Source of the DNA: Pseudorhodobacter sp. PARRP1
Lineage (GTDB): Bacteria > Pseudomonadota > Alphaproteobacteria > Rhodobacterales > Rhodobacteraceae
NCBI GenBank assembly: GCA_002256245.1
Contig: NKIU01000007.1
Coordinates: 1-64,000 of the forward strand
Length of the DNA stretch: 64,000 nucleotides
Direction: 5' to 3'
In this document: positions 15,712 through 23,973 of the stretch, piece by piece
How the letters are laid out: every line of letters starts with the position of its first letter
How positions within the stretch are numbered: the first letter of the stretch is position 1
Notes under the pieces: model-generated
Told to the model about the DNA's origin: nothing
Databases searched by the model: none
Seen by the model: only the letters and a program-made list of their open reading frames with translations
Translations under genes and position numbers: made by a program

Positions 15712-15745
15712 CCGCCCCCGGTTCGCGCCGGGGGCGGTTTTGTTT
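15712..15745 (+). terminator. Rho-independent terminator of ccoNOQP
   Basis: CCGCCCCCGG at 15712-15721 pairs with CCGGGGGCGG at 15728-15737, followed by TTTTGTTTT. It is 20 nt past the ccoP stop. Confidence 0.85.
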
Positions 15746-15752
15746 TGCGATG

Positions 15753-15929
15753 TTACCAGCGGCGCGGCCCGTCGCCGGGGGTGCCGCTGCGGCCTTGCCA
15801 GAAATATTCATCCTCCCACCGCTTTTGGGCGACCAGTTTCTCGCGGCTGGTGCGGGGCGCGGTGTGTGGGGCGCTGGGGTGGTCGGTGCGGGTGGCGATG
15901 CCGAAGGCGGCAGCAAGAATTCCTAACAT
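15753..15929 (-). CDS. Small hypothetical protein, 58 residues, with N-terminal hydrophobic segment
   Basis: The reverse-strand ATG at 15929 is preceded by ACGAGGCCACC. The product starts MLGILAAAFGIATRTD, a short hydrophobic stretch, and ends with a composition unlike a chance frame (VAQKRWEDEYFWQGRSG then PGDGPRRW). It converges on the ccoP terminator and is divergent from the LysR gene, whose start lies 95 nt away. I do not recognise the family. It fills an otherwise empty gap, which supports but does not prove it. Confidence 0.45.
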   Translation of the reverse strand: MLGILAAAFGIATRTDHPSAPHTAPRTSREKLVAQKRWEDEYFWQGRSGTPGDGPRRW

Positions 15930-16024
15930 GGTGGCCTCGTGTGGGTTGCTTGATGTGGCCAATATCGCCCAGAATGGCCCACGATTCCACGCAGCAACGA
16001 TGTTTCGATGTAAGGCAGGCTTTC

Positions 16025-16921
16025 ATGATAGATTGGCGGCACATGCCCCCCTTGTCGGCGCTGCGGGCGTTTTCGGCGTTTGCCGAAGCCTCTGGGGTCG
16101 AGGAAGCCGGGGCGCGGATTGGCGTCACGCATGCCGCGATCAGCCAGCAGATCCGCGCGCTGGAGGCGCATCTGGGGCTGGCGTTGGTTGAGCGCGGCGG
16201 GCGGCGGTTGGGGCTGACGGCAGAGGGGCGGCGGTTGGCCGAAACGCTTCAGGCCAGCTTTGCGGCGATTGCGGGCACGATTGCCGATCTGACCGATGCG
16301 GATGCCGGGCGGGTGCTGCGGATCACCACCACCTCGACCTTCGCGGGGGGATGGCTGTTGCCGCGTCTGGCGGATTTTCGCAGCAAACATCCGGGGATTG
16401 ATCTGGTGATCGACCCAACCGCCGAGGCGCGCGACATCGGGCGCGAGGCGGATCTGGGCATCCGTTACGGCAATGGCGGGTGGCCGGGGTTGGTGTCTAA
16501 GCTGGTGTTGCGGTCGGGCGTGGTGGTGGTGGCGTCACCCAAGCTGGTGCCGGAGGGTGCGGCCTCGACATTGGCTGATCTGGCGAAACTGCCGTGGTTG
16601 CAGGAATTGGGCACATCCGAGGCGACGGCGTTTCTGGAAAAACACGGGCTTCAGCGGGCGATGGGGGCGGGGATGACCTCGATGCCCGGCACGCTGCTGC
16701 TGGATGCGGCACGCGATGGGCAGGGGGTGGCGATTGCGGTGCGCGCGTTCATGCAGGCCGATCTGAACGCCGGACGCTTGCGCCTGCTGCACGAAGATCA
16801 TGGCCGCGAGGGCTATTTTCTGGTCACGCGACCGGGGATTTTGCGCCCTGCGTTGCAACTGTTCTGCGATTGGATGCTGAAACAGGCGGGCAGCGGGCGG
16901 GGACAAACGGTCGCAGGCTGA
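16025..16921 (+). CDS. LysR-family regulator, GcvA-like subgroup
   Basis: The 298-residue protein has an N-terminal winged helix (residues about 8-65, PPLSALRAFSAFAEA, then THAAISQQIRALEAHLGLALVERGG) and a periplasmic-binding-type effector domain. The pattern LRAF-xAFAEA at the start and DIGREADLGIRYGNGGWPGL in the effector domain is typical of the GcvA/AmpR-like branch. The second in-frame ATG at 16043 is an alternative start. It sits between the two cco operons on the same strand but reads as a separate unit. Its target may be the divergent small gene or may be elsewhere. Confidence 0.85.
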   Translation: MIDWRHMPPLSALRAFSAFAEASGVEEAGARIGVTHAAISQQIRALEAHLGLALVERGGRRLGLTAEGRRLAETLQASFAAIAGTIADLTDADAGRVLRITTTSTFAGGWLLPRLADFRSKHPGIDLVIDPTAEARDIGREADLGIRYGNGGWPGLVSKLVLRSGVVVVASPKLVPEGAASTLADLAKLPWLQELGTSEATAFLEKHGLQRAMGAGMTSMPGTLLLDAARDGQGVAIAVRAFMQADLNAGRLRLLHEDHGREGYFLVTRPGILRPALQLFCDWMLKQAGSGRGQTVAG

Positions 16922-16942
16922 AGCTGTATTTCGGATGCGGGA

Positions 16943-16956
16943 TTGATTCATGTCAA
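16943..16956. promoter_or_regulatory. FnrL-type box TTGAT-N4-GTCAA upstream of ccoGHIS
   Basis: TTGATTCATGTCAA has one change from the FNR consensus and lies 56 nt upstream of the ccoG start, a spacing suited to activation at about -41. Confidence 0.75.
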
Positions 16957-17012
16957 AGTCGGGCAGGGTCACGGGGCGCATAGAGAGGCAGCTTTAGATA
17001 CCGGAGACTTCC

Positions 17013-18446
17013 GTGACCCATTCCGATTCCCCGCCGCCCAGCCTTTACGCCGCCCGCGAGCCGATCTTTCCGCGCCGGGTCAAAGGCAGCTTTCGCACAC
17101 TGAAATGGTGGCTTTTGGGGCTGATGCTGGGGATTTACTACGTAACCCCTTGGCTGCGCTGGGATCGCGGGCCAAACTTGCCGGATCAGGCGGTTTTGGT
17201 CGATATCGCCAACCGTCGGTTTTTCTTTTTCATGATCGAGATTTGGCCCTACGAGTTCTATTTCGTGGCGGGCTTGCTGATCATGGCGGGGCTGGGGCTG
17301 TTTTTGTTCACCAGCGCCGCGGGGCGGGTCTGGTGTGGCTATGCCTGCCCGCAAACGGTGTGGACCGACCTGTTCATTCTGGTGGAGCGTTGGGTGGAAG
17401 GCGACCGCAACGCGCGGTTGCGGCTGCATCGGCAAAGCTGGAACCTGGAAAAGCTGCGCAAGCGGGCGGTGAAATGGGCGGCATGGTTGCTGATCGGCCT
17501 CGCGACCGGGGGGGCTTGGGTGTTCTATTTCACCGATGCGCCGACGCTGTTGCAAAACCTGATCCACGGCACCGCGCATCCGGTGGCTTACATCACGATG
17601 GCTATTCTGACCGCGACGACGTTTTTCTTTGGCGGCTTCGCGCGCGAGCAGATTTGCATTTACGCCTGCCCGTGGCCACGGATTCAGGCGGCGATGGTGG
17701 ACGAGGATACGCTGACCATCGGCTATCGCGATTGGCGGGGCGAGCCGCGCGGCAAGGCCAGCGTCGAGGGCAATGGCGACTGCATCGACTGCATGGCTTG
17801 CGTCAACGTCTGCCCGATGGGGATTGATATTCGCGACGGTCAGCAGATGGCCTGCATCACCTGCGGTCTGTGCATTGATGCCTGCAATGACACGATGGCG
17901 AAGATTGGCAAGCCGTTGAACCTGATCAGCTATATGGCACTGACGGATGAGACGCGCGAACGTGCGGGTCAGCCGCCGAAATCGGTCTGGAGCCATGTGT
18001 TCCGTCCTCGGACGGTGATGTATTCGGTGCTGTGGGCGGGGATCGGTGTGGCTCTGGTGGTGGCGTTGTTCCTGCGCGCCTCGATTGATGTCAGCGTGAC
18101 GCCGGTGCGCAATCCGCTGTTTGTGACGCTGTCGGATGGGTCGATCCGCAACACCTATGAATTGCGGCTGCGCAACAAGCATGGCGAGGATCGCTGGTTT
18201 ACCTTTGCTGCCACCTCGGATGCCGGGTTCGTGCTGACGCTGGATGGCGCGCCGGGGTTGAAGGTGCTGGTGCCTGCCAACATGACCAAAACGCAGCGGT
18301 TGTTTGTGACGGCGCCCGCGCATTCCTTGGGGGCAGAGGCTTCGCGCACCGATCTGCGGCTGTGGATACAGGATTTGGGCACAGAATCTGTGCCCAGCAA
18401 CGACCGGGTGCATCATGACACCGTGTTCAACGGAAAGGGTGAATAA
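17013..18446 (+). CDS. ccoG: CcoG (RdxB/FixG-like) polyferredoxin membrane protein for cbb3 assembly
   Basis: The 477-residue protein has several N-terminal and central membrane spans, a conserved CGYACPQTVWTD motif, a CPWPRIQ segment, and two 4Fe-4S ferredoxin motifs (CIDCMACVNVCPMG and CITCGLCIDACND). The C-terminal third is a periplasmic immunoglobulin-like domain. CcoG reduces Cu(II) to Cu(I) for insertion into the cbb3 oxidase. GTG at 17013 follows CGGAGA. It heads ccoGHIS and is separated from ccoH by one base. Confidence 0.95.
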   Translation: MTHSDSPPPSLYAAREPIFPRRVKGSFRTLKWWLLGLMLGIYYVTPWLRWDRGPNLPDQAVLVDIANRRFFFFMIEIWPYEFYFVAGLLIMAGLGLFLFTSAAGRVWCGYACPQTVWTDLFILVERWVEGDRNARLRLHRQSWNLEKLRKRAVKWAAWLLIGLATGGAWVFYFTDAPTLLQNLIHGTAHPVAYITMAILTATTFFFGGFAREQICIYACPWPRIQAAMVDEDTLTIGYRDWRGEPRGKASVEGNGDCIDCMACVNVCPMGIDIRDGQQMACITCGLCIDACNDTMAKIGKPLNLISYMALTDETRERAGQPPKSVWSHVFRPRTVMYSVLWAGIGVALVVALFLRASIDVSVTPVRNPLFVTLSDGSIRNTYELRLRNKHGEDRWFTFAATSDAGFVLTLDGAPGLKVLVPANMTKTQRLFVTAPAHSLGAEASRTDLRLWIQDLGTESVPSNDRVHHDTVFNGKGE

Positions 18447-18447
18447 G

Positions 18448-18921
18448 ATGGCTGACGCGGGTGTGCGCGAAATCAAGGGCTGGCATGTGCTGGCGTTTAC
18501 TGTGGCGGCGTTTGGGGTGATCATCGCGGTCAATCTGGTGATGGCGTATAAGGCGATCAGCACGTTTCCGGGGCTGGAGGTGGAAAACTCTTACGTTGCC
18601 AGCCAGACCTTTGACGCAGACCGCAAGGCGCAGGAGGCCTTGGGTTGGAAGGTTGCGCCGCAGTATGACGCCGCGAAAGGCGAGCTGGTGCTGGCATTTA
18701 CCGATACCGCTGGCAAGCCGGTGGTGGTGCAGGGGTTGCAGGTTTTGCTGGGCCGGGTGACCGAGGCGCGCGAGGATACGACGCCGCAATTCGTCTATGA
18801 GGGCGGGGTTTATGTGGCAAAGGCGGCGCTGCACACGGGCAAATGGATGCTGCATGTCACCGCCAGGTCGGGCGATGGGGTGCTGTTTCAGCAGCGGCTG
18901 AACCTGTTTGTGAAGGGCTAG
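18448..18921 (+). CDS. ccoH: CcoH (FixH-like) cbb3 oxidase maturation protein
   Basis: The 157-residue protein has one membrane helix (about residues 13-34) and a periplasmic domain with the FixH pattern ENSYVASQTFDADRKAQEALGWK. CcoH contacts CcoN early in cbb3 assembly. The start at 18448 lies one base after the ccoG stop. It is 3 nt before ccoI. Confidence 0.93.
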   Translation: MADAGVREIKGWHVLAFTVAAFGVIIAVNLVMAYKAISTFPGLEVENSYVASQTFDADRKAQEALGWKVAPQYDAAKGELVLAFTDTAGKPVVVQGLQVLLGRVTEAREDTTPQFVYEGGVYVAKAALHTGKWMLHVTARSGDGVLFQQRLNLFVKG

Positions 18922-18924
18922 GCG

Positions 18925-21111
18925 ATGGCTTTGGCCGAGGTTGAGCATGGCGGGATGGCGGCTTGCCCCGCTTGCGTGGTGGCCCCAATGGCGGCCGCGC
19001 AGGCGCAGGTGGCGGCGCGCGGGCGGCTGATGCTGTCGCTGCCTGCGGCGCATTGCGCGGCTTGTATCTCGACGGTGGAAGGCGCGCTGGCGGCGGTGCC
19101 GGGGGTGGCGTCGTCGCGGGTCAATCTGACGATGAAGCGGGTGTCGGTGGATGCGGATGCTGAGGTGACGGCCGAGGCTTTGGTCGCGGTGCTGGCGGGC
19201 GTGGGCTATGAGGCGCATGAGTTGGATGCGGGCCTGCTGAGTGCGACTGAGACCGACAAGCAGGGCCGCGAATTGCTGATGCGGCTGGGTGTGGCGTTTT
19301 TCTCGATGATGAACGTGATGCTGCTGTCGGTGGCGGTGTGGTCGGGGGCCGAGGGGGCCACGCGCGACATGTTCCACTGGATTTCGGCAGCAATTGCGGT
19401 GCCGACGGTGATTTTCTGCGGCCAGCCGTTTTTCCGCTCGGCTTGGGCGGGGGTGAAGGTTGGCCGGTTGGGGATGGATTTTCCGATCTCGCTGGCGTTG
19501 GTGTTGGCCTCGTCGATTTCGTTGTTTGAGACGATCAAGTCGGGACATCACGCCTATTTCGATGCGGCGGTGATGCTGTGCTTTTTCCTGCTGCTGGGGC
19601 GCTATCTGGACCACCGCACGCGGGCGGTTGCACGCTCGGCTGCCGAGGAGTTGGCGGCGCTGGAGGTGCCTCGGGCCATGGTGCTGGTGGACGGGGCCGA
19701 GGTGGTGCGGGTGATCTCTGAGGTGGCGGTCGGTGATCTGGTGCGGGTGCGTCCGGGCGGGCGGATGCCGGTGGACGGGGTGGTAGAGGCGGGCGCGTCT
19801 GAGGTGGATCGCAGCTTGCTGACCGGGGAAAGCCTGCCGGTGTTCGTGGGGCCGGGCACGGTTGTCGCGGCGGGCGAGGTCAATCTGACCGGGCCGCTGG
19901 AGGTGCGGGTGACGGCGGCGGGGCGGGATTCCAGCTTGCACCGGATGGCCGATCTGGTGGCGGTGGCGGAAAGTGCCAAGACGAAATACACCACTTTGGC
20001 CGAACGCGCGGCGCGGTTTTATTCGCCGATGGTGCATATCCTGTCGTTTGGGGCATTTGGCTATTGGATGTGGGCGACGGGTGGGGATTTGCGCTTTGCG
20101 ATCAACATCTCGGCGGCGGTGCTGATCATCACCTGCCCCTGTGCTTTGGGCTTGGCGGTGCCTGCGGTGGTGACGGCGGCGAGTGGCAAGCTGTTTCGCA
20201 AGGGCCTGCTGATCAAGCATGGCACGGCGTTAGAGCGGTTGTCGCAGGTGGACACCGTGGTGTTCGACAAGACCGGCACGCTGACGATGGGCGCGCCGGA
20301 ATTGGTGGATGTGGGGGCGCATCCGGCATGGGCGTTGCAGGTGGCGGCGGGGCTGGCGGCGGGGTCGTCGCATCCGCTTGCGCGGGCTTTGGCGCTGGCT
20401 GTGCAGGCTGAGGGCGTCGCGGCGGCGGAGGTTTCTGATCTGCGCGAGGTGCCGGGATATGGGGTTGAGGGCCAGTGGCAGGGGCAACCCGTGCGGCTGG
20501 GTCGGGCGGATTGGTGCGGGGCGGCACCGCTGGACGTGACGGCGACGTATTTGCGTGCAGGCGATCAGACGCAGGCCTTTGCCTTTGCCGACAGCTTGCG
20601 TCCGGGGGCAGAGGCGGCGATTGCGGCGCTTACAGCGCAGGGGATGCGGATAAAGCTGATCTCGGGCGATGTGCCGGGGGCGGTGGCGGCGCTTGCCGCG
20701 CGGCTTGGGATTGTTGATTGGGTCGCGGGGGCCTTGCCTGCCGAGAAAGTGGCGCTGGTGCGGGCTTTGACGGCTGAGGGGTGCCATGTGCTGATGGTGG
20801 GGGACGGGCTGAACGACACGGCGGCGCTGGCGGCGGCGCATGTCAGCATCTCGCCCGCGACGGCGCTGGATGCGGCGCGGACGGCTTCGGATATTGTGCT
20901 GCTGGGGCAGGATATGGCGCCGATTGGCGATGCCACCCGCATCGCGCGGCAGGCGACGCGGCGGATGGTTGAGAATTTTGGCATCTCGGCGGCCTATAAC
21001 GTGATCGCGGTGCCTTTGGCGCTGATGGGGGCGGCGACGCCGCTGGCGGCGGCCTTGGCGATGTCGTTGTCGTCGATTACGGTCTCGCTGAACGCGATGC
21101 GGTTGAAATAG
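18925..21111 (+). CDS. ccoI: CcoI, copper-transporting P1B-type ATPase
   Basis: The 728-residue ATPase has an N-terminal CPAC motif and a heavy-metal-associated domain with HCAACIS, then membrane helices, the intramembrane metal site TCPCALGLAVP, the phosphorylation motif DKTGTLTMG, the actuator LLTGES (TGE), and the hinge GDGLNDTAAL. It belongs to the FixI/CtpA group that exports Cu(I) to the periplasm for the CuB centre of cbb3 oxidase. Its place between ccoH and ccoS confirms that role. Confidence 0.96.
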   Translation: MALAEVEHGGMAACPACVVAPMAAAQAQVAARGRLMLSLPAAHCAACISTVEGALAAVPGVASSRVNLTMKRVSVDADAEVTAEALVAVLAGVGYEAHELDAGLLSATETDKQGRELLMRLGVAFFSMMNVMLLSVAVWSGAEGATRDMFHWISAAIAVPTVIFCGQPFFRSAWAGVKVGRLGMDFPISLALVLASSISLFETIKSGHHAYFDAAVMLCFFLLLGRYLDHRTRAVARSAAEELAALEVPRAMVLVDGAEVVRVISEVAVGDLVRVRPGGRMPVDGVVEAGASEVDRSLLTGESLPVFVGPGTVVAAGEVNLTGPLEVRVTAAGRDSSLHRMADLVAVAESAKTKYTTLAERAARFYSPMVHILSFGAFGYWMWATGGDLRFAINISAAVLIITCPCALGLAVPAVVTAASGKLFRKGLLIKHGTALERLSQVDTVVFDKTGTLTMGAPELVDVGAHPAWALQVAAGLAAGSSHPLARALALAVQAEGVAAAEVSDLREVPGYGVEGQWQGQPVRLGRADWCGAAPLDVTATYLRAGDQTQAFAFADSLRPGAEAAIAALTAQGMRIKLISGDVPGAVAALAARLGIVDWVAGALPAEKVALVRALTAEGCHVLMVGDGLNDTAALAAAHVSISPATALDAARTASDIVLLGQDMAPIGDATRIARQATRRMVENFGISAAYNVIAVPLALMGAATPLAAALAMSLSSITVSLNAMRLK

Positions 21112-21119
21112 GGGGAATC

Positions 21120-21278
21120 GTGGAAATTCTGTCGATCTTGATTCCTGTGTCGTTGCTGCTGGGCGGCGTTGGCTTGCTGGCATTTATCTGGGCCATGAAG
21201 ACCAAGCAGTTCGACGATCCCTCAGGCGATGCCAATCGGATTTTGATGAAGGATTGGGACGACAAGCCAAAGCAGTAA
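21120..21278 (+). CDS. ccoS: CcoS, small cbb3 oxidase maturation protein
   Basis: The 52-residue protein starts at GTG 21120 after AGGGGGAATC. It has one membrane helix (MEILSILIPVSLLLGG then VGLLAFIWAMK) and the conserved short tail KTKQFDDPSGDANRIL. CcoS is needed to insert heme b and CuB into CcoN. It closes the ccoGHIS operon, 8 nt after ccoI. Confidence 0.93.
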   Translation: MEILSILIPVSLLLGGVGLLAFIWAMKTKQFDDPSGDANRILMKDWDDKPKQ

Positions 21279-21280
21279 GC

Positions 21281-21326
21281 GAATTCCGAAACGGAATTCG
21301 GCACGATTTTCGAAGGCGAAAATCGG
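21281..21326 (+). terminator. Two tandem hairpins after ccoS
   Basis: GAATTCCG/CGGAATTC (21282-21300) and CGATTTTCG/CGAAAATCG (21304-21325) are back-to-back perfect stems with 3-4 nt loops. They lie between the converging ccoS and yqgE genes and end one base before the yqgE stop. No T-run follows, so termination strength is uncertain. Confidence 0.55.
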
Positions 21327-21881
21327 TTACGCGCGGCCTGAGGTTGCGGAGAGGGTCAGCGGCTCGATCCCCATGACGCGCAGCGCGCTGGCCCATTTGG
21401 CGGCGTTGTTTTCGGCAAAGATCAGCGCCTCGGTGGGCTCGACGGTCAGCCAGTCGTTGCGGGTGATTTCGGCCTCTAGCTGGCCCGGGCCCCAGCCGGA
21501 ATAGCCAAGCGCCAGCAACGCCTTGTCGGGGCCAAAGCCGCGCGCCATGGCTTCCAGCACATCCAGCGTCGCGGTCATGCCATAGCCGCCCTCGATGCGC
21601 AGCGTGGCGGGACCGCCGGTGTAATCGGGGCTGTGCAGCACAAAGCCGCGGCCACGCTCGACCGGGCCGCCAAAATGCACCGCGATCTTGCGGCTGTCAT
21701 CGCCCAGCGGGATGTTGAGATGTTCAAGCAGGCCTGCAAAAGACATATCGGGCATGGTTTTGTTGATGATCAGGCCCATCGCGCCCTCGGGCGTATGGGC
21801 GCAGACCAGAATGACCGCATGTTCAAAGCGCGGGTCGCCCAAGCCGGGCATGGCGACCAAGAGTTTGCCGCACAGATCCAT
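21327..21881 (-). CDS. yqgE: YqgE/AlgH family protein (UPF0301)
   Basis: The 184-residue cytoplasmic protein carries the family hallmarks: GKLLVAMPGLGDPRFEHAVI at the N-terminus, GAMGLIINKTMPD, and VHFGGPVERGRGFVLH followed by a YSGWGPGQLEAEI segment. Function is unknown; the family was once linked to alginate regulation. Start at 21881 follows GGAGGGAGG. It is divergent from the DsbD-alpha-like gene. Confidence 0.93.
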   Translation of the reverse strand: MDLCGKLLVAMPGLGDPRFEHAVILVCAHTPEGAMGLIINKTMPDMSFAGLLEHLNIPLGDDSRKIAVHFGGPVERGRGFVLHSPDYTGGPATLRIEGGYGMTATLDVLEAMARGFGPDKALLALGYSGWGPGQLEAEITRNDWLTVEPTEALIFAENNAAKWASALRVMGIEPLTLSATSGRA

Positions 21882-22037
21882 CGTGCCTCCCTCCATCCTA
21901 TCGCCCCCCATCGTGTTGCCCCCCACCGTGTTGAGCCGTCGTTGTGCCTGATCAAGATGGGCAAAACGCCGGATGGTTACAAGTCTCTCGCCGGAACGTG
22001 ATTTTCCTGATGGCGAGGCTTTGCTTATGACGGGGGG

Positions 22038-22850
22038 ATGTTGAAAATCGTCGTCTCCACGCTTTGCCTTGCCGCCGCTGCGGTTGTCCTTGGGTCGGCC
22101 CATGCGGCCCGTGCCACCACGCAGGATGATGTCTTGCAGGCGGATCTGCTGCCGGGGTGGCAGATGCAGAATGGCCACCACATGGCCGGGTTGCGGTTGC
22201 AACTGGCCCCATCGTGGAAAACCTATTGGCGCAGCCCCGGCGAGGCTGGGATTCCGCCGCTGTTCAACTGGTCGGGTTCGGTGAATGTCAAATCGGTCAA
22301 GATCCATTGGCCCAGCCCTGCGGTGTTTCACACCAACGGGATGCAGACGATCGGCTACCATGACGGGGTGGTGTTGCCGCTAGAGGTGGTGCCGCTGGAT
22401 GCGTCAAAACCGGTGGAGTTGCGGGCGGGCGTTGATCTGGGCGTGTGCAATCAAATCTGCATGCCGGCGGCGGTGCAGGTGTCGGCGGTGCTGGACAAGG
22501 GCGCGCCGGATGCGTTGATCAACGCGGCGCTGGAGGCCCAGCCTGTCGGCGGCAAGCGGGCGGGTTTGCGCGCGATTTCCTGTGAGGTGTCGCCGATTGC
22601 CGATGGATTGCGCCTGACGGCGGTGCTGGATTTGCCGCAGCGCGGGGCCGAGACGGTGGTGTTTGAAACTGCAGACCCCAGTGTTTGGGTGGGCGAGGCG
22701 GAAAGCGCACGCTCGGGCGGGCGTCTGACGGCCAGCGCCGATCTGGTGGCCAGCAGCGGCGCGCCGTTTGCGCTGGATCGGTCGGGCGTGGTGGTGACGG
22801 TGCTGGGGGCGAACGGTTCGGTGGAGATCGCGGGCTGTCCGGCGCCGTGA
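22038..22850 (+). CDS. Periplasmic protein with DsbD-alpha-like (DsbC-type) domain
   Basis: The 270-residue protein has a signal peptide (residues 1-23) and a domain matching the N-terminal disulfide-exchange domain of DsbD/ScsB, including WKTYWRSPGEAGIPP and the cysteine pair in GVDLGVCNQICMPA. Unlike full DsbD it has no membrane electron-transfer domain or C-terminal thioredoxin, so it must receive electrons from a separate partner. It could reduce periplasmic thiols or copper. C-terminal cysteines (near residues 186 and 267) may form a structural disulfide. Confidence 0.8.
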   Translation: MLKIVVSTLCLAAAAVVLGSAHAARATTQDDVLQADLLPGWQMQNGHHMAGLRLQLAPSWKTYWRSPGEAGIPPLFNWSGSVNVKSVKIHWPSPAVFHTNGMQTIGYHDGVVLPLEVVPLDASKPVELRAGVDLGVCNQICMPAAVQVSAVLDKGAPDALINAALEAQPVGGKRAGLRAISCEVSPIADGLRLTAVLDLPQRGAETVVFETADPSVWVGEAESARSGGRLTASADLVASSGAPFALDRSGVVVTVLGANGSVEIAGCPAP

Positions 22851-22885
22851 GTGCTGGGGGGTCTGCGCTGGTTGGGCTGTTGGAT

Positions 22886-22917
22886 GCCTCCGGCGGGGAT
22901 ATTTAAGCAGAGAGGAT
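22886..22917 (+). repeat. Single-arm copy of the GCCTCCGGCGGGGATATTTA repeat
   Basis: Only one arm is present. The 3' part, GGATATTT then GCAGAGAGGATGACC, also occurs on the reverse strand at the glcD/glcE junction near 49747-49775, which shows the repeat family has a second conserved module. Confidence 0.65.
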
Positions 22918-22962
22918 GACCTCAGGCTGCGTTTGTTTGGGGCGCAGACGTGGCGCTGAATC

Positions 22963-22978
22963 TGTCCCCGCGGGGACA
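22963..22978. repeat. Palindrome TGTCCCCGCGGGGACA, second copy
   Basis: Exact match to the core of the palindrome between ada and nth. Here it sits between two converging genes, so it is less likely to be a promoter operator. Confidence 0.6.
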
Positions 22979-23050
22979 AATCTCTGTAGGTGGTGGGTTT
23001 GAGGAAACGCGCCACAACAGGTTGACGCAGGGGTTGTTTTTGCGGCCGTC

Positions 23051-23866
23051 TTAGCCGCGCAGTTTGGCTTGCAGCGACAACAGGTCTGCCCAAGCCTCGC
23101 GCTTGGCAATCGGGTTGCGCAGCAGGTAGGCGGGATGGGCCATGGGCAGCACGGGCTTGCCAAGCGCCTCGGCCCAGGTTCCGCGCGCGCGCTGGATGCC
23201 TTTGGCGTTCAGGATCATCCGTAAAGATAAATTGCCAACCAACACGATCACGTCAGGGTTGACCAACGCAACATGGCGTTCGACGAAGGGAAGCATCATC
23301 GCGATTTCGTCATCGGAGGGGTTGCGATCTTGCGGAGGCCTCCATGGCATCGTGTTGGTGATGTATAGCGCGTTATCAGGATCGGGCGCGTTGCGCGACA
23401 GGCCGATGGCGGCAAACATCCGGTCAAGCATCTGGCCCGCCTGGCCGACAAACGGGCGGCCTTCGCGGTCTTCCTCGACCCCCGGCGCGTCGCCCAGGAT
23501 CAGCACGCGGGCCTGCGGGTTGCCATCGGCGAACACCAGATTGCGCGCGCCGCGTTTCAGGTCGCAATGCGTGTAAGCCGCCAGTGCGGCGCGCAGGTCT
23601 TCCAGCGTCGCGGCGCGGTTTGCTGCATCGCGGGCGGCGTCGATGGCGACAGCGGGGTTCGGCGCTGCGGGTTCGGGCGGTGGCGGGGTTGGCGCTTTGG
23701 CGGCGGCGGTGATCGGTGCGGGCGGCGGTGCTTTCACCGGCTCGGGCAGATCATAGCGATCCAGCGGGGTTTCGGCGGGAATATCGCTGAGGCCAAGTTC
23801 AACCTGCCACGCCAATGCGGCCAAAGCGGCGTGCCAGTCGCCCGCGATGTCATCAGCGATTCCCAT
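23051..23866 (-). CDS. Uracil-DNA glycosylase superfamily protein (type 4/5-like)
   Basis: The 271-residue protein has an N-terminal Pro/Ala-rich linker (residues 40-75) and a UDG fold with motif 1 at GDAPGVEEDREGRPFVGQAG (from residue 125), the ITNTMPWRPPQDRNP strand, and motif 2 at PMAHPAYLLRNP. It removes uracil or related damaged bases. Cys101 in HCDLKRGARNLVFADG is the only cysteine, so the four-cysteine iron-sulfur site of classical type 4 enzymes cannot form. The variant GDAPG replaces the usual GEAPG. Annotated by fold; exact substrate uncertain. Confidence 0.85.
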   Translation of the reverse strand: MGIADDIAGDWHAALAALAWQVELGLSDIPAETPLDRYDLPEPVKAPPPAPITAAAKAPTPPPPEPAAPNPAVAIDAARDAANRAATLEDLRAALAAYTHCDLKRGARNLVFADGNPQARVLILGDAPGVEEDREGRPFVGQAGQMLDRMFAAIGLSRNAPDPDNALYITNTMPWRPPQDRNPSDDEIAMMLPFVERHVALVNPDVIVLVGNLSLRMILNAKGIQRARGTWAEALGKPVLPMAHPAYLLRNPIAKREAWADLLSLQAKLRG

Positions 23867-23973
23867 CCGGGCAAACTAGGGTGGATGTGACGGGGCGGCA
23901 AGATATGATGGGCGGGCCTTGCCGGGGCGGGCGGGGCTTCCTATAAGCCTACAAACCGCCGACGGAGATGCCG

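Larger units (their letters stand above)
22851..23050. other. Intergenic stretch with single-arm repeat and a palindrome
   Basis: The convergent gap holds one arm of the CCTCCGGCGGGGATATTT family (22886-22907) that continues into AGCAGAGAGGATGACC, and the palindrome TGTCCCCGCGGGGACA at 22963-22978, identical in its core to that at 7244-7259. No gene is supported here. Confidence 0.6.

Noticed and set aside
22914-23000. Short forward frame after the single-arm repeat (GAGAGGATGACC)
   Set aside because: The ATG belongs to the repeat module; the predicted peptide of about 28 residues has no features.
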